A model generated the notes under the pieces. It did no database searches, was not told the DNA's origin, and saw only the letters and a program-made list of their open reading frames with translations. Source: Hippophae tibetana (Eukaryota; Streptophyta; Magnoliopsida; Rosales; Elaeagnaceae). Taken from it: DNA of 64,000 bases. The stretch is from contig CM072810.1 in NCBI GenBank assembly GCA_037013495.1, positions 57,770,843 to 57,834,842 on the forward strand, in the 5' to 3' direction. Shown here piece by piece: positions 9,961-21,133 of the stretch. A program made the translations under genes and the position numbers. Position 1 is the stretch's first letter. Every line of letters starts with the position of its first letter.

Positions 9961-10180
9961 ACTATTCATGAACGGTAATTTTATTTTATTATTCACGCTA
10001 TATAAAATTTTTTTTTTTGAAATTTAAGTTTTTGAATTTTTTTTTTTTTTTTTTTTTTGAACGGTAATTTTATTTTACTATTCACGCTATATTATTTCTT
10101 ATTAACTTAAAAATTTTTTTGAATTTTGAATTTTAATTTTTTTTTTTTTTTTTTTTTTTACTATTCATGAACGGTAAAAA
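9961..10180 (-). repeat. Leader repeats centred on TGAACGGTA, element 1
   Basis: A unit reading ATGAACGGTAATTTTATTTTA followed shortly by TTCACGCTATAT recurs at 9968 and 10058, and a partial copy is at 10167. Units are about 90-110 bp apart and are separated by T-rich runs. Element 2 carries the same set with shorter T runs at about 28371-28558. Confidence 0.6.
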
Positions 10181-10400
10181 TTTTTACTTCAAATTTCAAA
10201 TTTCTAAATTATTTTACAATTAAAAAAAATTATTATTTTTTTTATTATTTTTTATTTTTTTATTTTTTTTATTTTTTATTTTTTTTTTTATTTTTATTTA
10301 TTATGAATTTTGAAATTTGATTATTATTAAAATATCACAATTATTTACAGCACAAAAATGTTTTTAAAATTTTGATAAATAATTTAAAAACGCTATTCCT

Positions 10401-10418
10401 TCCCCGGCAACGGCGCCA
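10401..10418 (-). other. Primer binding site, tRNA-Asp type, element 1
   Basis: The + strand here is TCCCCGGCAACGGCGCCA, the 3' end of plant tRNA-Asp(GUC) including CCA, so the element's sense strand is complementary to that tRNA. It lies 6 nt from the 5' LTR. Athila-type elements are known for this primer. Confidence 0.88.
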
Positions 10419-10914
10419 AAAACTTGATGAACGAAAACCGGCATCGCCGATTCCCGCAAATACTTTGGTTTTAATATTTATAAAACTCTCGCAAGTGCAC
10501 GAATCATTTCGTAGAAAATGATAAGTATACTCCCAAGGTCGATCTAAGGAAGGAATGTATGTGGTTTTTAACTTATTATTCAATCTTTTAAAAACGAAAT
10601 TAAATCCTAAACATCCTGTCACGATAGTTTGGTTTTGTGTGTTCCTAATCTAATAACATAAAATAAAACATATATACAGATTAATTAAATATAATCTAAA
10701 ATCATAAAAATAAACATAGATACAAATTCAATAAATAATTATCTAGAAATAAACATATATACGGATTCAATAAATGTTCATGCAAATTTTTATCATTTAT
10801 ATTAGCGGAGTATTTATGGATATAATAACTAAATTAATTATGCTTGCTCATATTAACTAGGTTATTAAAGATATAAATTGACATTTTATTGATTCTCTCT
10901 TTTTTATATAAATA

Positions 10915-11060
10915 CCACCTTTGGTGGGGTTAGATATTCTTTGTTAACTAAACAAATCAATTAACACCTATGGGTGGGGTTGATAACTAATATGCTTAAT
11001 TAAATTAATTCCTTTTTCTAAGAGATTGAAAATGAACCATTTAAATGCCACCTTTGGTGG
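10915..11060 (-). other. Three GGTGGGGTT hairpin repeats in the LTR R/U5, element 1
   Basis: CCACC-TTT-GGTGG at 10915-10927 and 11048-11060, and CACC-TATG-GGTG at 10965-10976, are each followed by GGTT. The third copy (10965) keeps the stem although its loop and flank differ. The same triplet is present in both LTRs of element 2 (near 17752-17900 and 29373-29520). They lie in the part of the LTR transcribed as 5' UTR. The role is unknown. Confidence 0.5.
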
Positions 11061-11831
11061 GGTTAGACAGTTTAAACTTTATTCAAGGTGTCCAAATTAA
11101 ACCTAAGAATTTAATTATCCGAGTACTAACTTTCAAGTTTTAAAACCACTATTGAAAACATGTTGTCAATACATTTTCACATAATAATTCTTATAAAAAC
11201 TTTTGAAATAGAGTTTCACTCTAACTACCGGGCGATTGTACCAACAAATAAAAGAGCACTACTCTAAATTAGACCGGATAACTAAACCTTAAAATCTAAT
11301 TTTCGGGTTTAAGTTTGTAATGAAAAATAATATATTTCTCTCTAACATTCTTAATATAAAATCTTGAATAAAAACAAAATCAATTCATTTTAAAGATTTT
11401 TACCTATTTAATATTTCGCAAGCATAACAACGTCGTTATTACATCATTTTTACTAAACAGCTAGCATAGTTAAATTTAACCACAGACAAGTTGAATATAA
11501 CATGTAAGAATAAAGCATAAAAATAACTGTAAAGAAAATAAAATCCTTACAGAACTTCGACGCTATTCCCGTTGCTAGAAAACCTCCGAGCGGAATTTGC
11601 ACTTCCATATATTGAATCAAAAATCTAAACTATTACAAAAACATTACAAGTTCCTCTCAAAAAGAGAAGAACACTAAACCTAAGAGAATTGAACTAAAAA
11701 CTAAGAGAAAAACTAAGAAAAGCTTAGAAACTTAGAAAGAAACTAAGAGAAACTAAAAACTAAGAAATGAGAGAAAGAAAGAAGAGAGAAGTGAGTTTTG
11801 AAGGTGTGATTTGAAGTGAATGGAAGGGGGG

Positions 11832-11839
11832 TATTTATA
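11832..11839 (-). promoter_or_regulatory. TATA box of the 5' LTR promoter, element 1
   Basis: TATAAATA on the minus strand, about 690 bp into the LTR, downstream of TGACGTCA sites at 11930-11937 and 11941-11948 and of a CACGTG at 11961-11966. This copy is the one placed to produce the genomic transcript. Confidence 0.72.
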
Positions 11840-12529
11840 GGTGAGGATGGAGAGAAAAAATGAGTAAAAAAATGTTAAAAAAATATTAAAAAATGTAAAA
11901 ACGCGTATTGGACTTGCTGATGTCATCAATGACGTCAGCATGACGTCACAGGGGCGGCTGCACGTGAAAAATGGGGCGAAAACGCGTTGGGCGCGCGGAT
12001 GGGCGGCTGCTGGGCGCTGCGCGCGCGCGCTGGGGCTGTCGCTGCGCGCAGCTCGGCGCGCGTGAACAGTGCCAGCGCGCTGCGTTGCGCGCAGCTGGGC
12101 ATGCCAGCGCGCGCGGGCGCGCGCGGGATGGGGCGCTGGGGCGCGCTGGGGCGCGCGCGGCTGGGCGCTGGGGCGCGCGCGGCTGGGCGCTGGGGCGCTG
12201 GGCTGCGCGCACGGCCGGGCTGCGACGCGCGATTTCCGTCTTTTTGACATTTTTGACCTTTTCGACCCATTTCGTCCGATTTTTCCATGTTTATTGACCT
12301 TTTCTCACTTATTTATTGATATATTTGTGATGTATTGCTTTAAATATTCCTCTTTAAGTCTTTACATTGCGTTTTTAAGCCAAAATACCTGAAAAACAAT
12401 AAAAATACCCGTGATTCCGAAAAAGACAAATTTATATAAATATATGATAAAACATATAAATATATGTATTTTTAATCAATTAAGGTACATAAAATCATGG
12501 TTATTTTAGTGCTTTTTGAGCACTCATCA

Positions 12530-15500
12530 GTAGGTAGGAAAAAATATTCGGTTGAATTAGACTTTATTGCGAATCAAGACATACAAAGGAAAGAAAATAG
12601 TGAGAAAACATAAGTTAAAATAAATAAATTTAATAGAAAAATTAAACATTTTTTTATATATATTTTACGAAAAAAAGTATGGAAAATAAATGCCCAAATT
12701 TTATTTCCTTATAATTATCAAATATTGAAATAGAATTTATTATAAGTTAATACGCCAAAATATCAAACTTTTGAAATTTTGTTTATTAATTTTTTTATAC
12801 GAGTTCAATACTTCTCATTTTTTTTCATTTTTTGAAATCAGTATTTTTAACTTATTAATAAATTACTCTAGTAGTACACGAATTAAATGTATTGAATGTG
12901 AATTTGTTTTTACCTGTCACCTACAAAATTGATGTTCAAACCAATTCTTAAAGTAAGAAGCATATAAAGACGATGTGAAAAATTGAGTTCATGGAAAATA
13001 GAAATGTTTTGGGAAAATTAACAAGATGTTTTCCAGTGATGTATACACTAACCTCTATTCCTGAGCTTTTCCTTTGGGTAGGTAGGAAAAAATATTCAAT
13101 TGAATTAGACTTTAATGCGAATCAAGAGTTACAAAGGAAAGAAATTAGTGAGAAAACATAAGTAAAAATAAATAAATTTAGTAGAAAACTTAAACATTTT
13201 TTTTATATCTATTTTACCAAAAAAAGTAGGGAAAATAAATGCTCCAAATTTTATATCCTTATAATTATCAAATATTGAAATAGAATTTATTATAACTTAA
13301 TACGCCAAAATAACACACTTTTGAAATTTTGTTTATTAATTTTTTTATAAGAGTTCACTACTTCTCATTTTTTTTCATTTTTTGAAATCAATATTTTTAA
13401 CTTATTAATAAATTACTCTGGTAGTACTGGAATTAAACGTATTGAATGTAACTTTGTTTTTACCTATCACCTTCAAAATTTATGTTCAAACCAATTCTTA
13501 AAGTAGAAGCATATAAAGACGATGTGAAAAATTGAGTTAATTCAAAATAGAAATGTTTTGGAAAAATTAACAAGATGTTTACCAGTGATGTATACACTAA
13601 CCTCTATTCCTGAGCTTTTCCTTTGGGTAGGTAGGAAAAAATATTCAGTTGAATTAGACTTTAATGCGAATCAAGACTTACAAAGGAAAGAAAGTAGTGA
13701 GAAAACATAAGTAAAAATAAATAAATTTTGTAGAAAACTTAAACATTTTGTGTATATCTATTTTACCAAAAAAAGTATGGAAAATAAATGCCCAAATTTT
13801 ATTTCCTTATAATTATCAAATATTGAAATAGAATTTATTATAACTTAATACGCCAAAATATCAAACTTTTGAAATTTTGTTTATTAATTTTTTTATAAGA
13901 GTTCAATACTTCTCATTTTTTTCATTTTTTGAAATGATTATTTTTAACTTATTAATAAATTACTCTGGTAGTACATGAATTAAACGTATTGAATGTGACT
14001 TTGTTTTTACCTGTCACATACAAAATTGATGTTCAAACGAATTCTTAAAGTAAGAAGCATATAAAGACGATGTGAAAAATTTAGTTCTTGCAAAATAGAA
14101 ATATTTTGGGAAAATTAACAAGATGTTTACCAGTGATGTATACACTAACCTCTATTCCTGAGCTTTTCCTTTGGGTAGGTAGGAAAAAATATTCAGTTGA
14201 ATTAGACTTTATTGCGAATCAAGACTTACAAAGGAAAGAAAGTAGTGAGAAAACATAAGTAAAAATAAATATATTTAGTAGAAAACTTAAACATTTTTTA
14301 TATATCTATTTTACCAAAAAAAGTATGGAAAATAAATGCTCCAAATTGTATTTCCTTATAATTATCAAATATTGAAATAAAATTTATTATAACTTAATAC
14401 GGCAAAATATCACACTTTTGCAATTTTGTTTATTAATTTTTTTATAAGAGTTCAATACTTCTCATTTTTTTTCATTTTTTGAAATCAATATTTTTAACTT
14501 ATTAATAAATTACTCTGGTAGTACTGGAATTAAACGTATTGAATGTAACTTTGTTTTTACCTATCACCTTCAAAATTTATGTTCAAACCAATTCTTAAAG
14601 TAAGAAGCATATAAAGACGATGTGAAAAATTGAGTTAATTCATAATAGAAATGTTTTGGGAAAATTAACAAGATGTTTACCAGTGATGTATACACTAACC
14701 TCTATTCATGAGCTTTTCCTTTGGGTAGGTAGAAAAAAATTTGGTTGAATTAGACTTTATTGGGAATCAAGAATTACAAAGGAAAGAAAATAGTGAGAAA
14801 ACATAAGTTAAAATAAATAAATTTAATAGAAAGCTTAAACATTTTTTTATATCTATTTTACCAAAAAAAGTATGGAAAATAAATGCCCAAATTTTATTTC
14901 CTTATAATTATCAAATATTGAAATAGAATTTATTATAACTTAATACGCCAAAATATCAAACTTTTGTAATTTTGTTTATTAATTTTTTTATAAGAGTTCA
15001 ATACGTCTCATTTTTTTCATTTTTTGAAATCAATATTTTTAACTTATTAATAAATTACTCTGGTAGTACATGAATTAAACGTATTGAATGTGACTTTGTT
15101 TTTACCTGTCACCTACAAAATTGATGTTCAAACCAATTCTTAAAGTAAGAAGCATATAAAGACGATGTGAAAAATTGAGTTCATGGAAAATAGAAATGTT
15201 TTGGGAAAATTAACAAGATGTTTACCAGTGATGTATACACTAACCTCTATTCCTGAGCTTTTCCTTTGGGTAGGTAGGAAAAAATATTCAATTGAATTAG
15301 ACTTTAATGCGAATCAAGAGTTACAAAGGAAAGAAATTAGTGAGAAAACATAAGTAAAAATAAATAAATTTAGTAGAAAACTTAAACATTTTTTTTATAT
15401 CTATTTTACCAAAAAAAGTAGGGAAAATAAATGCTCCAAATTTTATATCCTTATAATTATCAAATATTGAAATAGAATTTATTATAACTTAATACGCCAA

Positions 15501-17263
15501 AATAACACACTTTTGAAATTTTGTTTATTAATTTTTTTATAAGAGTTCACTACTTCTCATTTTTTTTCATTTTTTGAAATCAATATTTTTAACTTATTAA
15601 TAAATTACTCTGGTAGTACTGGAATTAAACGTATTGAATGTAACTTTGTTTTTACCTATCACCTTCAAAATTTATGTTCAAACCAATTCTTAAAGTAGAA
15701 GCATATAAAGACGATGTGAAAAATTGAGTTAATTCAAAATAGAAATGTTTTGGAAAAATTAACAAGATGTTTACCAGTGATGTATACACTAACCTCTATT
15801 CCTGAGCTTTTCCTTTGGGTAGGTAGGAAAAAATATTCAGTTGAATTAGACTTTAATGCGAATCAAGACTTACAAAGGAAAGAAAGTAGTGAGAAAACAT
15901 AAGTAAAAATAAATAAATTTTGTAGAAAACTTAAACATTTTGTGTATATCTATTTTACCAAAAAAAGTATGGAAAATAAATGCCCAAATTTTATTTCCTT
16001 ATAATTATCAAATATTGAAATAGAATTTATTATAACTTAATACGCCAAAATATCAAACTTTTGAAATTTTGTTTATTAATTTTTTTATAAGAGTTCAATA
16101 CTTCTCATTTTTTTCATTTTTTGAAATGATTATTTTTAACTTATTAATAAATTACTCTGGTAGTACATGAATTAAACGTATTGAATGTGACTTTGTTTTT
16201 ACCTGTCACATACAAAATTGATGTTCAAACGAATTCTTAAAGTAAGAAGCATATAAAGACGATGTGAAAAATTTAGTTCTTGCAAAATAGAAATATTTTG
16301 GGAAAATTAACAAGATGTTTACCAGTGATGTATACACTAACCTCTATTCCTGAGCTTTTCCTTTGGGTAGGTAGGAAAAAATATTCAGTTGAATTAGACT
16401 TTATTGCGAATCAAGACTTACAAAGGAAAGAAAGTAGTGAGAAAACATAAGTAAAAATAAATATATTTAGTAGAAAACTTAAACATTTTTTATATATCTA
16501 TTTTACCAAAAAAAGTATGGAAAATAAATGCTCCAAATTGTATTTCCTTATAATTATCAAATATTGAAATAAAATTTATTATAACTTAATACGGCAAAAT
16601 ATCACACTTTTGCAATTTTGTTTATTAATTTTTTTATAAGAGTTCAATACTTCTCATTTTTTTTCATTTTTTGAAATCAATATTTTTAACTTATTAATAA
16701 ATTACTCTGGTAGTACTGGAATTAAACGTATTGAATGTAACTTTGTTTTTACCTATCACCTTCAAAATTTATGTTCAAACCAATTCTTAAAGTAAGAAGC
16801 ATATAAAGACGATGTGAAAAATTGAGTTAATTCATAATAGAAATGTTTTGGGAAAATTAACAAGATGTTTACCAGTGATGTATACACTAACCTCTATTCA
16901 TGAGCTTTTCCTTTGGGTAGGTAGAAAAAAATTTGGTTGAATTAGACTTTATTGGGAATCAAGAATTACAAAGGAAAGAAAATAGTGAGAAAACATAAGT
17001 TAAAATAAATAAATTTAATAGAAAGCTTAAACATTTTTTTATATCTATTTTACCAAAAAAAGTATGGAAAATAAATGCCCAAATTTTATTTCCTTATAAT
17101 TATCAAATATTGAAATAGAATTTATTATAACTTAATACGCCAAAATATCAAACTTTAGAAATTTTGTTTATTAATTTTTTTATAAGAGTTCTATACTTCT
17201 CATTTTTTTTCGTCTTTTGAAATCAATATTTTTAACATATTAATAAGTTACTCTGGTAGTACT
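12530..17263. repeat. AT-rich ~548-bp satellite array, segment 1
   Basis: About 8.6 tandem monomers of 545-550 bp lie between the two retrotransposons. Recurrent landmarks are AACAAGATGTTTACCAGTG, GGGTAGGTAGGAAAAA and TTACTCTGGTAGTAC. Four consecutive monomers form a higher-order unit of about 2194 bp repeated twice (about 13000-14960 and 15190-17150): private variants such as TGAAATGATTATTTTT (13934 and 16128), TGCAATTTTG (14418 and 16612) and AAATTTGGTTG (14738 and 16932) recur at that spacing. No coding potential is seen. Confidence 0.95.
17259..17263. repeat. Target-site duplication of element 2, left copy
   Basis: GTACT immediately precedes the LTR start. The same five bases follow the other LTR at 30924-30928. 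Removing the element and one copy restores a normal satellite stretch, CTGGTAGTACTGTATTT. Confidence 0.93.
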
Positions 17264-18743
17264 TGATGAGCGAAAACCGGCATCGCCGATCTTCGCAAAT
17301 ACTTTGGTTTTAATATTTATAAAACTCTCGCAAGTGCACGAATCATTTCGAAGAAAATGATAAGTATACTCCCAAGGTCGATCTAAGGAAGGAATGTATG
17401 TGGTTTTTAATTTATTATTCAAACTTTTAAAAACGAAATTAAATCCTAAACATCCTGTCACGATAGTTTGGTTTTTGTGTTCCTAATCTAATAACATAAA
17501 ATAAACATATATACAGATTAATTAAATATAATCCAATAACATAAAAATAAACATAGATACAAATTCAATAAATAATTATCTAAAAATAAACATATATACA
17601 GATTCAATAAATATTCATGCAAATTTTATCATTTATATTAGCGGAGTATTTATGGATATAATAACTAAATTAATTATGCTTGCTCATATTATCTAGGTTA
17701 TTAAAGATATAAATTGATATTTTATTGATTCTCTTTTTTTTATATAAATACCACCTTTGGTGGGGTTAGATATTCTTTGTTAACTAAACAAATCAATTAA
17801 CACCTATGGGTGGGGTTGATAACTAATATGCTTAATTAAATTAATTCCTTTTTCTAAGAGATTGAAAATGAACCATTTAAATGCCACCTTTGGTGGGGTT
17901 AGACAGTTTAAACTTTATTCAAGGTGTCCAAATTAAACATAAGAATTTAATTATCCGAGTACTAACTTTCAAGTTTTAAAACCACTATTGAAAACATGTT
18001 GTCAATACATTTTCACATAATAATTCTTATAAAAACTTTTGAAATAGAGTTTCACTCTAACTACCGGGCGATTGTACCAACAAATAAAAGAGCACTACTC
18101 TAAATTAGACCGGATAAGTAAACCTTAAAATCTAATTTTCAGTTTTAAGTTTGTAATGAAAAATAATATATTTCTCTCTAACATTCTTAATATAAAATCT
18201 TGAATAAAAACAAAATCAATTCATTTTAGAAATTTTCACCTATTTAATATTTCGCAAGCATAACAACGTTATTATTATATCATGTTTATAAACAGCTAGC
18301 AGAGTTAAATTTAATCATAGACAAATTAAATATAACATGTAAGAATAAAGCATAAAAATAACTGTAAAGAAAATAAAATCCTTACAGAACTTCGACGCTA
18401 TTCCCGTTGCTAGAAAACCTCCAAGCGGAATTTGCACTCCCATTTATTGAATCAAAAACTAAATTATTACAAAAACATTACAAGTTCCTCTCAAAAAGAG
18501 AAGAACACTAAAACTAAGAGAATTGAACTAAAAACTAAGAAGGAAACTAAGAAAAACTTAGAAACTAAGAAAGAAACTAAGGAAAACTCAAAAACTAAGA
18601 AATGAGAGAAAGAAAGAAGAGAGAAGTGTGGTTTGAAGGTGTGTTTTGAAGTGAAGGGAAGGGGGGTATTTATAGGTGAGGATGGAGAGAAAAAGTAGAG
18701 AAAAAAATGTTAAAAAAATGTAAAAACGCGGATTATTGATTGC

Positions 18744-18764
18744 TGACGTCATTTGATGACGTCA
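18744..18764 (-). promoter_or_regulatory. Paired TGACGTCA motifs in U3, element 2 3' LTR
   Basis: Two exact TGACGTCA palindromes lie 5 bp apart, about 70-90 bp upstream of the TATA box at 18667-18674. The 5' LTR has the same pair at 30367-30374 and 30380-30387. The G-box seen in element 1 is absent. The match to TGA/bZIP sites is established for the motif; activity here is inferred. Confidence 0.55.
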
Positions 18765-18784
18765 GCATGACAGGGGGCGGCTGC

Positions 18785-18872
18785 ACAGTACCGGGTATGA
18801 ACAGTACCGCGGATGAACAGTACGCGCGGATCAACAGTACGCGCGGATGAACAGTACACGCGGATGAACAGG
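18785..18872 (-). repeat. U3 minisatellite, element 2 3' LTR (5 units)
   Basis: Five tandem units of 16-17 bp (CAGTAC-C/G-GCGGATGAA type), ending at CAGGCCGC. The 5' LTR carries nine related units. The change in copy number accounts for most of the LTR length difference. Confidence 0.85.
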
Positions 18873-19211
18873 CCGCACGCTGCTGCTTGGGGCGGTGCTG
18901 GGCGTTGGGGCGCGGCGGCGCGATTTTCGTCTTTTTGACATTTTTGACCCATTTTGTCCAATTTTTCCATGTTTGTTGACCTTTTCCCACTTATTTATTA
19001 ATATATTTGTGATGTATTGCTTCAAGTATTCCTGTTTGAGTCTTTAAATTGCGTTTTTAAGCCAAAATACCTGAAAAACAATAAAAATACCCGTGATTCC
19101 AAAAAAGACAAATTTATATAAATATATGATAAAATATATAAATATATGTATTTTTAATCAATTAATGTGCATAAAATCATGGTTATTTTAGTGCTTTTTG
19201 AGCACTCATCA

Positions 19212-21133
19212 CAACCCCCAACCAGCTTCTTGCTAGTCCCTTAGCAAGAGAAGCGATAAAAACTAAAAATTAAACTATCCTAAATCACTTTCGTGGATTG
19301 AAACGGTTGCATTTAGCCTATGCAACAAGCCGTTAAACCCCTAGGTTGCCCTAGTGGACGAGTTTGAGTCTCGTGAGGGTTTTCAGTAATGATACCCACA
19401 AACATTGAACTAAATGTAGAAATCAAAAGAAACAATAAAAACAATCAAATCAAAAACTAAAATTACAACAAAATCAAAAATTAATTTAAGGATAAAAGAA
19501 AACAACATATCACAAAAATGTCTCATACTTTTTAATCTCTTTTAAGATCATAATTAAAATCTCAAGCATAAGTTATTTTAATCTCTTTAAACAATCATGA
19601 TTTTATTATAATAATTAGTCGAAAATCATTTTCATATTTCATATCAAAAATGTATCAATTTAATTTTACCCAATTTCAGTGTCATGAATCAGAATTCGCT
19701 TCGACTCTATTCCTCACAAGTCAATACTCTCAAAACACTGAATCCTATGGGTTCAAACACTCATACTAATTTATATGTGAAAGAGTTTATGTATAGAAAT
19801 GAACTAATATGTTCGCATATGTATAAAGAATAAAGGCTCAAAGTGTTATTTTAACATTGATCTCATGAAAGGAATCGAATGTATAAATTATAAAGATATC
19901 ATATATAAAAATTATTTTTATGCATAAATCAAACTCATTAAGAAAGAATTTCAAGATATATGCTTTTTACAAATGAAGAAATTGCAATGACTTTTTAGGG
20001 AATTACTTCCTATATCTTTCTTTTGTAATTAGCCTTTACTCACAACTTTGTAAGCAATGTGGGTCATAGTATGTAGATGATACTATATATATTTTTTTAT
20101 CTCTCTATTTTTTTTTATTTTTTTTTGTAGATATTTTTCAATATATGTATTTTTTTAGAGAGTCAACCCATGTACAGATTGTACATTTTTTTGGATTTTG
20201 GTGAGTGGTTAATTTTGTGGCTTTTCTGTTTGATCTTGGTTTAGGTAACCCCAGATATGTCTTTTTGTTTTTGTAGCAGTCATGCATAAATGAGATATAA
20301 GCATATACTATCAATTTCAACTCAAATCATTTAATCTTAAGCAAAAATAATAATCAAAAATATATGATACTCTATTAAGATGAGAAAAAAAATCATACAT
20401 TCAATGCTAATACCTATAGAGATCATCTAAACTTTTTGAATAAATAAGAAATATGTTTGGAGTAGAAAAAATATATATTTCACTCTGAATAAAAGAATTT
20501 AGGCTCAAATTATATCTCACAAGGGTAGTCTCCACTAAAAAATTCATAAACACCGATTTTGGGTTTAATATAATTTCCACATTTTATCAAGAAATACTAG
20601 TTATGACAAAAACTAACTAATTATCAAAAATAATTACACAATATTTCATGATATGTTTTCAAAAAAAAATTAATCTAACAGTACCAAAGACTTAACTATT
20701 TACTTAAATTTGATTTAAAGAAATGATAAATTTTTGTGAGAATTTTTTTTTTTTTTATTAAGCATGGTAACTTTTCACCACCCCCAACCTAGAACTTACA
20801 TTGTCCTCAATGTAACAACTGCAAATTAAAGATAAAGAGAAAAGAGGAGAAAGATTACCTATTTCTTGAGAATGTGTAAGTAGTAATGAAGAAATGCAGG
20901 TGCATCCATCATATTCATCATTAAAGTGTATACAAATAGATTGCTGTGAACTTCTAACATCTCAACAAATATTTTAGTTTTAACAATTTTAAAATTATTC
21001 ACATATAAGTAAACTAAAATAAACAATAATATTAAGTAAATAAAACAAATAAAACAAAAAATTACCTAACATGATGGGTTGCCTCCCATCCAGCGCTTAG
21101 TTTAACGTCTTAGCAAGACGTATCTTTTTGGTG
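19212..21133 (-). other. 3' non-coding region of element 2
   Basis: About 1.92 kb between PPT and pol stop, closely matching 1276-3153 of element 1. It holds the PPT (19212-19227), PPT-side hairpin (19228-19249), internal PPT-like motif with hairpin (20776-20815) and the post-pol paired hairpins (21073-21121). No env-like ORF is seen. Confidence 0.75.

Larger units (their letters stand above)
9576..10424 (-). other. 5' leader of element 1
   Basis: This is an untranslated AT-rich leader between PBS and gag1. It contains twin hairpins (9769-9873), three copies of a TGAACGGTA-centred repeat (9961, 10058, 10168), and several T homopolymers on the + strand near 9709-9735, 9941-9960, 10037-10058 and 10138-10159. 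Its length and hairpins fit an RNA packaging or dimerisation region, but that is inference. Confidence 0.7.
1..12529 (-). mobile_element. Athila-like Ty3/gypsy LTR retrotransposon, element 1 (3' LTR cut by window start)
   Basis: This is a copy-and-paste LTR retrotransposon read right to left. In sense order it holds the 5' LTR (12529-10425), tRNA-Asp PBS, leader, gag1, gag2-pol, a 1.9 kb non-coding tail, the PPT and the 3' LTR (1275-1). About 830 bp of the 3' LTR lie outside the window, so the full length should be near 13.36 kb. The two LTRs match without indels over 1275 bp, with one mismatch seen by eye (position 1039 versus 12293), and gag2-pol is intact, so the insertion is recent and possibly active. 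The right flank is satellite beginning GTAGG, the predicted target duplication; its partner is outside the window. Assignment to the Athila branch rests on the RT/integrase sequence, the absence of a chromodomain and the tRNA-Asp primer. Confidence 0.93.
10425..12529 (-). repeat. 5' LTR of element 1 (2105 bp)
   Basis: It is bounded by TGATGA at 10425 and TCATCA at 12529, so it has TG...CA ends. It contains the TATA box (11832-11839), bZIP-like cluster and G-box (11918-11966) and GC-rich block (11951-12234). The R/U5 part has three short hairpin motifs of the CCACCTTTGGTGG type (10915-10927, 10965-10976, 11048-11060). It ends against satellite at 12530. Confidence 0.95.
17264..19211 (-). repeat. 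3' LTR of element 2 (1948 bp)
   Basis: It begins TGATGAGCG and ends CACTCATCA. The TATA box is at 18667-18674 (minus strand), with TGACGTCA palindromes at 18744-18751 and 18757-18764. The U3 insert from about 18785 contains five 16-17 bp units of the form CAGTACGCGCGGATGAA, then a short GC-rich remnant related to the block of element 1. It is shorter than the 5' LTR mainly because it has fewer units. Confidence 0.94.

Noticed and set aside
10341..10622. Open frame of 93 codons across leader, PBS and LTR end (also at 17240-17461 and 28677-29084)
   Set aside because: It spans the PBS-LTR junction and satellite-LTR junction in different copies, so it is an accident of the LTR sequence. The longer form in element 2 simply reflects the 126-bp duplication.
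10903..10912. A TATATAAATA sequence on the + strand in the LTR that could be an antisense promoter
   Set aside because: The region is AT-rich enough for chance matches, and no supporting upstream motifs are seen.
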